Assembly (NCBI RefSeq): GCF_001401155.1
Contig: NZ_LJRO01000153.1
Location: 124,001 to 188,000, forward strand
From: Pseudomonas tremae
Lineage (GTDB): Bacteria; Pseudomonadota; Gammaproteobacteria; Pseudomonadales; Pseudomonadaceae
Direction of reading: 5' to 3'
Length of the DNA stretch: 64,000 nucleotides
The notes below the pieces were generated by a model. That model saw only the letters and a list, made by a program, of their open reading frames with translations, was not told the origin of the DNA and made no database searches. Positions within the stretch are counted from its first letter, which is position 1, and every line of letters starts with the position of its first letter. This document shows positions 22,453-31,690 of this stretch, piece by piece. Both the position numbers and the translations under genes were made by a program.

Positions 22453-23628
22453 ATGCCATCGGTTATTTCCACTGACGTGCTGATTGTTGGGGCTGGCGTA
22501 GCCGGTCTCTGGCTCAATGCCAGGTTGCGTCGTCAAGGGTTCTCGACAGTGCTGGTAGAAAGCGCCAGCCTGGGTGGCGGGCAAAGTCTAAAGTCGCAGG
22601 GGATCATTCACGGCGGCGCCAAATACGCCCTGCACGGCGCGCTGTCCGGTGCCTCCGAGGCCATTGCCGACATGCCCCGCCGCTGGCGTGAAGCGCTCGA
22701 CGGCAAGGGCGAGCTGGACCTGTCGGGGGTGCGCCTGCTGTCCGAAGCCCATTACCTGTGGTCGCCTGGCACCCTTGCCGGCAACCTGACCAGTTTCTTC
22801 GCCAGCAAGGCAGTGCGCGGCCGCGTGGATCAGGTCAAGGGCGAGCAATTGCCGCCCGCCCTGCAAAACCCGAAATTCAAGGGCAAGGTCTATCGGCTGG
22901 CCGAACTGGTGGTCGATGTGCCCAGCCTCATCGGACGACTTGCACAGCTGGCAGATGACAGCCTGCTGGCGGGGCAGAATATCGAGCCGCTTTACGAGAC
23001 AGACGAGCTGGTCGGCCTGCGTGTCGATGGTCGCGCCATTCATGCCCAGCGCATTGTGCTCAGCGCAGGCGGAGGCACTGCCGACCTGCTGAACGCGCTT
23101 GGCGTGTCGCAGCCACAGATGCAGCGCCGTCCGCTGCACATGGTGCTGGTCAAGGGGCCCACCCTGAAACCGTTGTTCGCTCATTGCCTGGGCGGCGGCA
23201 CCAAGCCACGCATCACGGTGACGACCCACCCCGCAGCCAATGGCCAATGGGTGTGGTATCTGGGTGGCGATCTGGCCGAAGCCGATGGCGTGGCCCGCGA
23301 ACCGGACGCGCAGATTGCCGTCGCCCGCAAGGAGCTTGAAGCCTTGCTGCCGTGGATCGACCTGAGTCAGGCGCAATGGGCGACCCTGCGAGTGGACCGA
23401 GCCGAACCTGCCCAGTCAGGGCTAGTCCGCCCGGACAACGCCTTTCTCGACAGCCAGCATCGTCTGATGGTGGGTTGGCCAACCAAACTGGCGCTGGCTC
23501 CGGACTTCGCTGACCGGGTTCTGTCGCAGCTGTCGAGGGACGGCATCCACCCAACGCCACAAGCACCGCTGGTGGACGTGCCACGGCCGCCAATGGCCAT
23601 ACCTGTCTGGGATGAACTGCTGCCATGA
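22453..23628 (+). CDS. FAD-dependent oxidoreductase (glycerol-3-phosphate dehydrogenase-like)
   Basis: A 391-residue protein of the DAO superfamily. The N-terminal dinucleotide-binding motif is VLIVGAGVAGLWLNARL, followed by VESASLGGGQSLKSQGIIHGG, as in glycerol-3-phosphate oxidase-like enzymes. Start ATG 22453 follows the weak ribosome-binding site GAGG. The last four bases (ATGA) overlap the next gene, an aldo/keto reductase, so the two are translated together and may act in one redox step. Substrate unknown. Confidence 0.75.
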   Translation: MPSVISTDVLIVGAGVAGLWLNARLRRQGFSTVLVESASLGGGQSLKSQGIIHGGAKYALHGALSGASEAIADMPRRWREALDGKGELDLSGVRLLSEAHYLWSPGTLAGNLTSFFASKAVRGRVDQVKGEQLPPALQNPKFKGKVYRLAELVVDVPSLIGRLAQLADDSLLAGQNIEPLYETDELVGLRVDGRAIHAQRIVLSAGGGTADLLNALGVSQPQMQRRPLHMVLVKGPTLKPLFAHCLGGGTKPRITVTTHPAANGQWVWYLGGDLAEADGVAREPDAQIAVARKELEALLPWIDLSQAQWATLRVDRAEPAQSGLVRPDNAFLDSQHRLMVGWPTKLALAPDFADRVLSQLSRDGIHPTPQAPLVDVPRPPMAIPVWDELLP

Positions 23629-24440
23629 GCCTGAAGACCCTGCACGACCTGCATCGCCCCCTCGGCAGCACCGGCCTGAGCGTCTCGCCGCTGGGCCTGG
23701 GCACAGTCAAACTAGGGCGCGACGTGGGCGTCAAATACCCCAGCGGTTTCAAAATTCCCGATGACCAGCAGGCGCAGATGCTGTTGCGCATGGCCCGCGA
23801 CATGGGCATCAACCTGATCGACACCGCACCGGCTTACGGCACCAGCGAAGAACGCCTAGGCCCTTTGCTGCGTGGTCAACGCAATGACTGGGTGATCGTC
23901 AGCAAGGTTGGTGAGGAATTCAACAATGGCCAGTCCAGTCACGATTTCAGCGCGGCACACACCCGCAAGTCAGTCGAGCGCAGCCTGAAACGTCTTGAAA
24001 CTGACTTTCTCGACCTGGTTCTGGTGCATTCGGACGGCAACGACCTGGCGATTCTCAATGAGGCAGAGGTGTACCAGACGCTCGCCGAACTCAAGCGCGA
24101 AGGCAAGATCCGTGGCTACGGTTTTTCTGGCAAAACGGTCGAGGGCGGCCTGCTGGCATTGCGCGAAGGCGACTGCGCGATGGTCACCTATAACCTCGCC
24201 GAACAGCACGAAAAACCGGTCCTGGACTACGCTGCCGCCCACGGCAAAGGCATTCTGGTCAAAAAGGCGCTGGCCAGCGGTCATGCCTGCCTGACGCCCG
24301 GCACCGACCCGGTGCAGGCCAGTTTTCAACTACTGTTTGAACACCCGGGAGTTGTCAGTGCTATTGTCGGGACCATCAACCCGCTGCACCTGGCGCATAA
24401 CATTGCCACCGCCGCTGCCGTAATTTGCCGTCAAGCCTGA
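23625..24440 (+). CDS. Aldo/keto reductase
   Basis: A 271-residue TIM-barrel oxidoreductase. The catalytic tetrad can be seen: IDTAPAYG (Asp and Tyr), VIVSKVG (Lys) and LVLVHSDG (His). It ends shorter than many members but keeps the NADPH-site region GILVKKALASG and SAIVGTINPLHL. Translationally coupled (ATGA) to the preceding FAD-dependent oxidoreductase. The substrate cannot be inferred. Confidence 0.85.
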   Translation: MSLKTLHDLHRPLGSTGLSVSPLGLGTVKLGRDVGVKYPSGFKIPDDQQAQMLLRMARDMGINLIDTAPAYGTSEERLGPLLRGQRNDWVIVSKVGEEFNNGQSSHDFSAAHTRKSVERSLKRLETDFLDLVLVHSDGNDLAILNEAEVYQTLAELKREGKIRGYGFSGKTVEGGLLALREGDCAMVTYNLAEQHEKPVLDYAAAHGKGILVKKALASGHACLTPGTDPVQASFQLLFEHPGVVSAIVGTINPLHLAHNIATAAAVICRQA

Positions 24441-24477
24441 TTTAAGGCGGCCGACCCCAACGCAAGAAGGAGCCGTT

Positions 24478-25440
24478 ATGCCGCGAACACTGATCCGGAA
24501 AAACCCCAGCAACTTCAAGACTCTACCGCTGTTTGTCGAAGCCACTCCCGAAGGCCTGAGCTATCAGAGCGTCGGCATGCCGATGAACTTCGCCCAGACC
24601 TTGCAGCGGCGGCGCAAGATCGAAGTGCCGGACACCGAGCGCTTCTCTGCCGAACTGGCCAACCTGGGGGTTTCGGTGCGCCTGACCGTCAGTTGGCAGA
24701 ATCGCGATTACTGGGTGCTGGTCCGTCAGCGTCGTCAGGACCGCGGTGACGTGGTACTCAAGCTGATTTCGGGCTACGTACCGGCCCACGAGCTGGCATT
24801 GCCTCTGCACACAGCTATTCAGGAAGTGGCCGAAGAATGCCTGATCGAAACGCCTCAAGGCTGGCTGAACGGCCTGTTCAAGGAAACCTGGCTGCCTGCG
24901 CCTTACGCTGCGGCGCTGCATTATCGTGATGCCCTGCCCTTTCGCCTGAGCCCGCTGTCCGGTGCCGCTCGCCCGGTACGCAGCGGCAACCTGACACTCA
25001 TCGAACGGCCTCGGGCCTACGTGCATCTGCCCACGGCGTCACTGCAGCTGATTTACGACATGCGCCTGGAAATCCCCAAAGAGGCGCGCCCGATCAGCTT
25101 GTTCCACGTCGATGAGGCGCTGGAAAACAATGAACTCGTCGCCCGCTTGAACCGCAGCAAACCGGACCTGTACCTGATGCCGCTGGAAAACGGATCGCCG
25201 CTACCCGAGCTGTACACGCTGAAACGCGACAAGCTGAGCCCTGCAGGAACTCGCGGGCTGTATCTGGCAGAGAGTTTCGCTGCCCAGGATGGCTGGGTGG
25301 TGAGAGAGGAGCGGATTCGCTGGAAAGACTGGTTGCGCCAGCAAGGCATGGCCCCGCCACCAAAGAAAACCGGCTTCAAACGCCTGACCGTCAAGGCTCG
25401 GGAACTGTTGCAGATGGCTCGGGGCAGCCTGAGCAAGTAG
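24478..25440 (+). CDS. Conserved hypothetical protein with a Nudix-like core
   Basis: A 320-residue soluble protein, which I recall as conserved in pseudomonads at this place but without known function. Automatic annotations sometimes call it a metal ABC transporter ATPase, but I see no Walker A or B motif. The block ALPLHTAIQEVAEECLIETP resembles the REVxEE helix of Nudix hydrolases, but the preceding glycine-containing part is missing, so catalysis is doubtful. Starts 37 bases after the aldo/keto reductase, after AAGGAG. Confidence 0.6.
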   Translation: MPRTLIRKNPSNFKTLPLFVEATPEGLSYQSVGMPMNFAQTLQRRRKIEVPDTERFSAELANLGVSVRLTVSWQNRDYWVLVRQRRQDRGDVVLKLISGYVPAHELALPLHTAIQEVAEECLIETPQGWLNGLFKETWLPAPYAAALHYRDALPFRLSPLSGAARPVRSGNLTLIERPRAYVHLPTASLQLIYDMRLEIPKEARPISLFHVDEALENNELVARLNRSKPDLYLMPLENGSPLPELYTLKRDKLSPAGTRGLYLAESFAAQDGWVVREERIRWKDWLRQQGMAPPPKKTGFKRLTVKARELLQMARGSLSK

Positions 25441-25464
25441 CTGCAAGCTTGCGGCTTGCAGCTA
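25438..25464. terminator. Hairpin shared by convergent gene ends
   Basis: An 11-bp perfect stem (TAGCTGCAAGC / GCTTGCAGCTA) with loop TTGCG includes the TAG stop codon of the hypothetical gene and lies 10 bases before the end of hldE. T-runs are weak (TATATATT on the plus side), so efficiency as a terminator is uncertain. Confidence 0.6.
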
Positions 25465-25474
25465 TATATTGCCG

Positions 25475-26896
25475 TTACTGACTGCGTATCTTCTCGACGA
25501 TGGCCGTTGTCGAGCTGTTTTCTACCAGACCCAACACCCGCACCTCGCCGCCGTAGGCCTGAACGATATCGGCGCCGACCACCTGATCGACTCCGTAATC
25601 CCCACCTTTGACCAGCACGTCAGGCTTGACGTGAGTCAGCAGGTTCTCGGGCGTGCCTTCAGGGAAACTGATCACCCAGTCCACCGCGCCCAGCCCGGCC
25701 AATACGGCCATGCGCCGGTCAACGCTGTTGATCGGACGCCCCGGCCCTTTCAGGCGGCTGACAGAAGCGTCGTCATTGACCGCCACAATCAAGCGATCGC
25801 CCAGTGCCCGCGCCTGTTCCAGATAGGTTACGTGACCGGCATGGAGAATGTCGAAGCAGCCATTGGTGAAGACGATTCTTTCCTTGTGCGCACGCGCATC
25901 ATCGACCGCCAGCAGCAACTGCTCCAGGCCCAGCACGCCACGCTCGGAGCCTTCTTCGCGCTGGATGGCACGGCGCAGCTCAGGGGCGCTGATTGCAGCA
26001 GTACCCAGCTTGCCAACCACGATGCCTGCCGCCAGGTTGGCCAGCGCAACGGCATGGGGCAATTCTTCGCCCGCCGCAATCGCCGCTGCCAACGTGGAAA
26101 TGACGGTGTCGCCCGCGCCCGTCACGTCGAACACTTCGCGGGCTCTGGCGGGCAGGTGCAGCGCCTGTTGATCAGGACGCAGCAACGTCATGCCATGCTC
26201 GCCGCGAGTCACCAGCAAGGCGCCTAGATCGAGTTCCTGCATGAGTTGCGCCCCTTTGGTGACCAATTGGGCTTCATCGACGCAGTGACCGACAATGGCC
26301 TCGAACTCGCTCAGGTTCGGGGTGATCAGGCTGGCACCACGATAAATCGCGAAGTCCTTGCCCTTGGGGTCGGCCAGTACCGGGATGCCACGCTTGCGGG
26401 CGGCCTGAATCAGCGCCTGATGGTTTTTCAGTGCGCCCTTGCCGTAATCGGACAGGACCAGCACCTTGATGCCGTCCAGCAAACTGTAAACTTCTGCGCT
26501 CAGCGCCAGCGGGTCGGTGTTGAAGGGTTCTTCGAAGTCGATACGCAGCAACTGCTGGTGGCGACTCATGACGCGCAATTTGACGATGGTGGGCTGGTCG
26601 GCGATGCGCTGAAAACGCGCCAGAACGCCAGCTGCCTTAAGGCTGTTGGCTAGACTTTCGGCGGCCTCGTCGTCACCGGTCACACCGACCAGAGACGCCG
26701 GCGCGCCCAGCGCAGCGATGTTCAGGGCTACGTTGGCGGCACCGCCCGGACGGTCTTCGATCTGATCGACCTTGACCACAGGCACCGGCGCTTCAGGGGA
26801 AATACGCGAGGTACCACCATGCCAGTATCTGTCGAGCATGACATCACCGACCACCAGGACAGGGGCCTGATCAAAGCGCGGCATGGTTAGCTTCAT
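25475..26896 (-). CDS. hldE: Bifunctional heptose 7-phosphate kinase / heptose 1-phosphate adenylyltransferase
   Basis: Makes ADP-heptose for the inner core. The 473-residue protein fuses a PfkB-type kinase (residues about 1-320; [26 protein letters not shown]) to a nucleotidyltransferase (about 340-473; [20 protein letters not shown]). Both active-site motifs are complete. It lies 124 bases downstream of msbA on the same strand. Supplies the substrate for the WaaC and WaaF heptosyltransferases encoded at 49-51 kb. Confidence 0.97.
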   Translation of the reverse strand: MKLTMPRFDQAPVLVVGDVMLDRYWHGGTSRISPEAPVPVVKVDQIEDRPGGAANVALNIAALGAPASLVGVTGDDEAAESLANSLKAAGVLARFQRIADQPTIVKLRVMSRHQQLLRIDFEEPFNTDPLALSAEVYSLLDGIKVLVLSDYGKGALKNHQALIQAARKRGIPVLADPKGKDFAIYRGASLITPNLSEFEAIVGHCVDEAQLVTKGAQLMQELDLGALLVTRGEHGMTLLRPDQQALHLPARAREVFDVTGAGDTVISTLAAAIAAGEELPHAVALANLAAGIVVGKLGTAAISAPELRRAIQREEGSERGVLGLEQLLLAVDDARAHKERIVFTNGCFDILHAGHVTYLEQARALGDRLIVAVNDDASVSRLKGPGRPINSVDRRMAVLAGLGAVDWVISFPEGTPENLLTHVKPDVLVKGGDYGVDQVVGADIVQAYGGEVRVLGLVENSSTTAIVEKIRSQ

Positions 26897-26988
26897 GGAA
26901 CAACCCGTACTAGAAAAATGGACAGGGGCGGAATCTTAGCACAGGGGTTTGCAACCGACAGGCTGTTGAGTTTCGCCGCCAAAAGGCA

Positions 26989-27009
26989 GGCGGGCTGCAT
27001 CAGCCCGCC
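26989..27009 (-). terminator. Hairpin after msbA
   Basis: A nine-bp perfect stem (GGCGGGCTG / CAGCCCGCC) with a three-base loop, just after the msbA stop codon. On the minus strand it is followed by TGCCTTTTGG, a weak T-tract. It may attenuate read-through from msbA into hldE. Confidence 0.6.
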
Positions 27010-27020
27010 CGATAGTGAGG

Positions 27021-28823
27021 TCAGACAGCGCCGACAGGAGCAGGCTCATCCAGCCCCATTGCATGCAAACGAGCGTAGTAGCCGTTCTGCGCAAGCAGCT
27101 CTGCATGAGTGCCCCGCTCGACGATCTGCCCGGCGTCCATGACCAGGATCAGGTCGGCCTTTTCGATGGTCGAAAGGCGATGGGCGATGACCAGCGTGGT
27201 ACGGCCCTTCATGACGTGATCCAGCGCCGCCTGGATGTGCCGCTCCGATTCGGTATCGAGGGCGGAAGTCGCCTCGTCGAGAATCAGCAGTGGCGCATTC
27301 TTGAGCAAGGCGCGAGCAATCGCCAGACGCTGCCGTTGACCACCGGACAGCAACACGCCGTTTTCGCCCACCTGAGTGTCGAACCCTTGCGGCAGTTGGT
27401 CGATGAATTCCTTGGCGTACGCATCGGCGGCAGCGGCCTCGATATCGGCACGCGGCGCCCCTGCCAGGTCGCCATAAGCGATGTTGTTGGCGATGCTGTC
27501 ATTGAACAGCGTGACGTTCTGGTTGACCTGAGCAATATGCCTGCGCAGGTTGCGCAGCCGGTAATCATTGATCTCGACGCCATCGAGCAGGATATTGCCC
27601 AGATCGTGACCATAAAACCGCGGGATCAGGTTGGCCAGCGTCGACTTGCCGCTGCCAGAACGGCCTACCAGGGCGATCATCTGCCCCGGCGCCGCCGAAA
27701 AGCTGATGTCGTTCAGGACCTGACGCGCAGTTTCCGGATAGAAGAAGCTGAGGTTCTTCACCTCGAGATGGCCGGAGACACGCTCACGCTCGATAGAGCC
27801 GGTGTCGACCTCTTCTTCGACATCCAGCTGCTCGAAGATGCTTTCGGCACCTGCCACGCCCTTCTGAATGGTCGAACTGACTTCCGACAACTGACGGATC
27901 GGCTTGGGCAACAAGCCCGCAGCCGTGATGTACGCCACCAGATCGCCTGCGGTTGCATCGCCACGCAGAAACAGCACCAGAAACATCAGCACCGCCATGG
28001 CGGTGTAGATCACCAGTTGCAGCATCGGCGTATAGATTGCGCCGGTCTTGGTCATGCGCAGTTGTTTGCGGGTATTGCTGTCACTGGCCTGAGCGAAGCG
28101 CGCCTCTTCGTAGGACTCGCCGCCGAAACTGCGCACCACGCGATAGCCATGAATGGTTTCCGACGCAACGTGGGTCACGTCGCCCATCGCCACTTGAATC
28201 TTCTTGCTCTGCTTGCGGAATTTCTTGCTCGCACTGCCCACCATCACGGCAATCAGCGGCAGGATTGCCAGCATCACCAAGGTCAGCTTCCAGTTCATCA
28301 TCAACAGGTAGATGAACAGGAACACCACAGTCAGGCCTTCGCGAATCACGACCTTGATAGCATCGGTGGCAGCACCGGTCACCATGGTGACGTTGAAGGT
28401 GATTCGCGAGATCAGGTGGCCAGAATTGGTCGTGTCGAAATAGCGGTTGGGCAGGACCAGCAGTTTGTTGAACAACTCGACCCGCAGATCATGCACCAGC
28501 CCCAGCGAGACCTTTGCCAGGAAATAGTTACCCAGAAACGAGCCAAGGCCCTGCCATGCGGCAATCAGAACGATCAGCAGCGGCACGGCCTGCAGCAGTT
28601 GCAGCTCCCGCAGGTAAGGCACATTGGGAAACAGCACGGCCTCGGGATTGGTCAGGCCATCGACAAAGTATTTCAGGATGCCCGCGAGCATCGGCTGGGT
28701 CGAGGCGAAAATCACGAAACCAATGATACTGAGCAGGAAAATGCCCACATACGGACGCACGTAAGACAACAGACGGAAATAGATTTTCACGCTGGAGGTT
28801 GCGGACGATTCGGAAGTTGTCAT
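27021..28823 (-). CDS. msbA: Lipid A export ATP-binding/permease protein MsbA
   Basis: Half-transporter that flips lipid A-core across the inner membrane. The 600-residue protein has six membrane helices in the first 330 residues and a nucleotide-binding domain with Walker A GRSGSGKST, signature LSGGQRQRLAIARA, and Walker B LLILDEATSALD. ATG 28823 (MTTSESSATSSVK) was preferred over a start 123 bases upstream, whose added residues look non-coding. Divergent from the kinase-like gene at 29035. Confidence 0.95.
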   Translation of the reverse strand: MTTSESSATSSVKIYFRLLSYVRPYVGIFLLSIIGFVIFASTQPMLAGILKYFVDGLTNPEAVLFPNVPYLRELQLLQAVPLLIVLIAAWQGLGSFLGNYFLAKVSLGLVHDLRVELFNKLLVLPNRYFDTTNSGHLISRITFNVTMVTGAATDAIKVVIREGLTVVFLFIYLLMMNWKLTLVMLAILPLIAVMVGSASKKFRKQSKKIQVAMGDVTHVASETIHGYRVVRSFGGESYEEARFAQASDSNTRKQLRMTKTGAIYTPMLQLVIYTAMAVLMFLVLFLRGDATAGDLVAYITAAGLLPKPIRQLSEVSSTIQKGVAGAESIFEQLDVEEEVDTGSIERERVSGHLEVKNLSFFYPETARQVLNDISFSAAPGQMIALVGRSGSGKSTLANLIPRFYGHDLGNILLDGVEINDYRLRNLRRHIAQVNQNVTLFNDSIANNIAYGDLAGAPRADIEAAAADAYAKEFIDQLPQGFDTQVGENGVLLSGGQRQRLAIARALLKNAPLLILDEATSALDTESERHIQAALDHVMKGRTTLVIAHRLSTIEKADLILVMDAGQIVERGTHAELLAQNGYYARLHAMGLDEPAPVGAV

Positions 28824-29034
28824 GAGAGTCCGTCGTGTTAAAAAGAGGCCGAATTGTATCACAGCAGTTTTCGTGGCTGCCTGCTGCGGTAACATAGGCA
28901 GCCCGTCCATTCCCGGGGGCTTCTGATCGCTGCCCGAAGCCTGCAAGCCTGGCTTCTGCCCGAAGGGCCAGAATCGAAGGCAGGCTTATGTATGACGATC
29001 ATTGGGCCCTTGGGGCGTAAAAACCGGAGTATCG

Positions 29035-29673
29035 ATGCAAGCGCTTGACCACGCCCACTACCTTGACCTGGTTCAAGGTGCCGAAGTGCTTGAAGCCGAC
29101 GGCACGGGCGATAAAGTACTACGTCTGCGTGACGGGTCGATGTTGAAATTGTTTCGGCGCAAGCGCCTGGTCAGCTCGGCAGCCTGGTATCCCTATGCCC
29201 AGCGCTTCGCAGACAACTGCGTGACACTGGCCAATCGTGATATCCCCTGCCCGCGCGTACTCACGGTCTGCCGAATTGCCGAGATAGAGCGCGACGCCGT
29301 CCATTACGAACCGCTGGCCGGTTACACCCTGCGCCAACTGCTGGGCAGCGCGCTCGCCGACGACAAGCTGCGCACGCAACTGGGCCGTTTCATTGCCAGC
29401 CTGCACGAGAAAGGGGTGTACTTTCGCTCGGCCCACCTGGGCAACGTGATTCTTACGCCAGAGGGCAACCTGGGCTTGATCGATATCGCCGACATGAAGA
29501 CCTACCGCCACTCTTTGCGCAAAAGCCTGCGCCTGCGAAATTTCAAGCACATGCTGCGCTATCAGGAAGACCGTCAGTGGCTGCTGGACAATGGTAACCC
29601 GGCATTTCTGGAAGGCTACATGAGCGCTCAGACCCTGTGTCGCACTGGTGAGCTTACCCAGGCAATGATCTGA
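29035..29673 (+). CDS. InaA-type LPS kinase-like protein, possible pseudokinase
   Basis: A 212-residue member of the lipopolysaccharide kinase/InaA family, called toluene-tolerance protein in some annotations. The fold marks are MLKLFRRKR (Lys38 region), HYEPLAGYTLRQLL (hinge) and LGLIDIADM (Asp150). The catalytic loop reads FRSAHLGN where active relatives have HGDLHxGN, so the catalytic base Asp is replaced by Ser132 while Asn137 is kept. It may lack kinase activity. ATG 29035 has GGAG eight bases upstream. It is divergent from msbA and ends at a shared terminator with waaL. Confidence 0.7.
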   Translation: MQALDHAHYLDLVQGAEVLEADGTGDKVLRLRDGSMLKLFRRKRLVSSAAWYPYAQRFADNCVTLANRDIPCPRVLTVCRIAEIERDAVHYEPLAGYTLRQLLGSALADDKLRTQLGRFIASLHEKGVYFRSAHLGNVILTPEGNLGLIDIADMKTYRHSLRKSLRLRNFKHMLRYQEDRQWLLDNGNPAFLEGYMSAQTLCRTGELTQAMI

Positions 29674-29674
29674 A

Positions 29675-29705
29675 AAAAATGGCCGCTCAAAAGGCGGCCA
29701 TTTTT
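29675..29705. terminator. Bidirectional intrinsic terminator
   Basis: Stem TGGCCGC/GCGGCCA extended by five A:T pairs, loop TCAAAAG, flanked by A and T runs. It starts two bases after the stop codon of the kinase-like gene and serves the convergent waaL on the other strand. Confidence 0.93.
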
Positions 29706-29720
29706 CATCAAGCGCTGATA

Positions 29721-30896
29721 TCAGACAGCCGCAGCACGTTCCAGTCGATACGTCTGCACCACACGTCCCAGCACCATGGTCGCCGGCAGCAACACCAGCA
29801 CCCAGAGTTCGTCGGGGTTGCCCACCAGCTGGCCGCCGTCGAAATTGAGCATCACCAGCGCGCACGCCAGGTAGAGGCCCCACGCGTCGCCCTTGCGCAA
29901 GGCGTTCCACAGCGTCATTGCCATCACCACCAGAAACATCACCAGCGAAGCGGCACCGGTATAGAGCCCCAGCGACACAAAGATGTTGTGCGGGTGCTGG
30001 ATCGGTATGCCGCCAGTCAGTGTCTGAGTGGTATAGAAATCGACACCACACCCTAGCAGCCAACCGCAGCGACGCCATTCGCCGGTCATGATTTCAAACA
30101 GCTCGATGCGGTAGGAGTCGCCTCTGACCATCAACAAGGTCACCCACTGCTCATCCTTCACGAACCAGAAACCTGCCGTCGCAACGATGCCCAGCACCAC
30201 CAGGGCCGCGACGGTGCGCAACGGGAAGCGGTAGATCGAATACACAGTGCAGGCAAAAAACAGGAACCCGGCACCCACCAGAGCGGTGCGCGTCTGGACG
30301 ACGAACGCCGTTATCACCAGCGTAAAAATGACGCCGCAGACCGCCTCGGCCCAGCGTTGCTCTCTGGCCCAGAGTGGCAGGGCCAGTGCAAGGCTGCACA
30401 CCAGCCAGGCGCTAGCGTAAATCACGTTTTCCATGCGCCCCGGCAGGATCGCCACGCGCTGACCGAAGATGAACTGCCCGGTCACCCAGCTGTGAATCGA
30501 GCTGAGAAGGATGTACAGACCGACGGCCCAGAACATGCCGCGCACGAAAAGCCCGCGCCGGAAGAAGCCGTTGTCTGCGATACCGGCAACGACGAAGACA
30601 AACAGGCTGACGTATATGATGTGCTTGTAGTACTGAAACTCCTGCGCCTGCAGCGCCGGGACCAGAAAGCACGCCATGAACACAACCCAGGCAATGCCCA
30701 GCGGTTTGGCAAATACACCCGCGCCACGGTACTTGATCAAAAAGAACAAGCCCGGCAAGGCCGTGAGTGCATAGAACAGGTTATTTGTGATCTTGGCTGA
30801 CGAGTTGAGGATAAAACTCAGCAGAAAGACAACAATCGCTGCGGTGAAATACGCTTGTACTTTGCTGCTGGGGATTCTGATACGGTCAACTGACAT
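29721..30896 (-). CDS. waaL: O-antigen ligase WaaL
   Basis: A 391-residue polytopic protein of about eleven helices, with the Wzy/WaaL-family periplasmic loop containing RxxLW-type basic residues. It includes the block IPIQHPHNIFVSLGLYTG, in which the His pair is conserved in ligases. It joins O-polysaccharide to the lipid A-core. It is the last gene of the minus-strand core cluster; its start overlaps the preceding glycosyltransferase by 11 bases. Confidence 0.85.
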   Translation of the reverse strand: MSVDRIRIPSSKVQAYFTAAIVVFLLSFILNSSAKITNNLFYALTALPGLFFLIKYRGAGVFAKPLGIAWVVFMACFLVPALQAQEFQYYKHIIYVSLFVFVVAGIADNGFFRRGLFVRGMFWAVGLYILLSSIHSWVTGQFIFGQRVAILPGRMENVIYASAWLVCSLALALPLWAREQRWAEAVCGVIFTLVITAFVVQTRTALVGAGFLFFACTVYSIYRFPLRTVAALVVLGIVATAGFWFVKDEQWVTLLMVRGDSYRIELFEIMTGEWRRCGWLLGCGVDFYTTQTLTGGIPIQHPHNIFVSLGLYTGAASLVMFLVVMAMTLWNALRKGDAWGLYLACALVMLNFDGGQLVGNPDELWVLVLLPATMVLGRVVQTYRLERAAAV

Positions 30897-31659
30897 TATT
30901 GAGCAACCAACCTGCTACGAGACCTGCGAACACCGCCACGATCAGCTTGACGCGATCCCGGCGCTTGCGACGCTGTTTATCCAGCCGCTCCTGCGGCACC
31001 ACCACATGCTCACCGAAACCGGTGTGCAACACGGCATCATTTTCCAGAATCAGAGCGTAACGGTTTTGCGAAGCGAATAATTGTGAAAGTTTCTTCTCTC
31101 CACCGTGGCCAGAATAAGGCGCATGCTGCCGGTAATCGGCCAGCCGACGCAACCCGGGGTTGAATGAAAACCCCTGCCATTCGGGCTTGCTCGAACCGAG
31201 CCGGTAAAACGGAATACCATCGACCACTTCGCGCTCATTCAGGTAGACATAAGGGCTGTGAATGCGCAGGTCGTGATTGTAGCTGCGCAACCAGACCTGC
31301 AGCGCCTGCGGGTCATGGGTGAGCAGGGTCATCGACTCTTCGATGAAATGCGGACGGTAGAAATCCCAGTCATCTTCGCAATGGAAAACCCATGACGTCT
31401 CGACCATCGAATAGGCGCTATCGACCGAGCGCATCTGCCCCAGCTTCGGGTTGTTGATGATGAACCGAGTGTGAGGACGCCAGTGTTCCGGAATGCACGC
31501 CTCGACCTGAACATCACCCGAGTCTTCGGTAATCAGCACCTGGCGCATGGGCGCAGTGTTGAAACGGTCGAACGTCTCCAGAGTGCGCTTCAACAAGTCG
31601 AAGCGACCACAACTGGTTACGACCAGTGTGATGTCGCTGTTTTCGCTGAAAACCATCAT
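30886..31659 (-). CDS. Family 2-like glycosyltransferase with C-terminal membrane tail
   Basis: A 257-residue GT-A-type enzyme: the N-terminal strand ITLVVTSCGRFDLLKRTLETF, and the metal-binding DXD-like motif appears as FHCEDDWDFY. The end of the protein is a basic stretch (DKQRRKRRDRVK) followed by one hydrophobic helix (LIVAVFAGLVAGWLL) and only four more residues, so it is a tail-anchored protein facing the cytoplasm. By position it corresponds to the rhamnosyltransferase WapR of P. aeruginosa, but I cannot confirm the sugar. A second ATG three bases downstream is an equal start candidate. Confidence 0.75.
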   Translation of the reverse strand: MMVFSENSDITLVVTSCGRFDLLKRTLETFDRFNTAPMRQVLITEDSGDVQVEACIPEHWRPHTRFIINNPKLGQMRSVDSAYSMVETSWVFHCEDDWDFYRPHFIEESMTLLTHDPQALQVWLRSYNHDLRIHSPYVYLNEREVVDGIPFYRLGSSKPEWQGFSFNPGLRRLADYRQHAPYSGHGGEKKLSQLFASQNRYALILENDAVLHTGFGEHVVVPQERLDKQRRKRRDRVKLIVAVFAGLVAGWLLNNVS

Positions 31660-31690
31660 TCGTTCCCGCTCATTGAATATTCATAAAACA

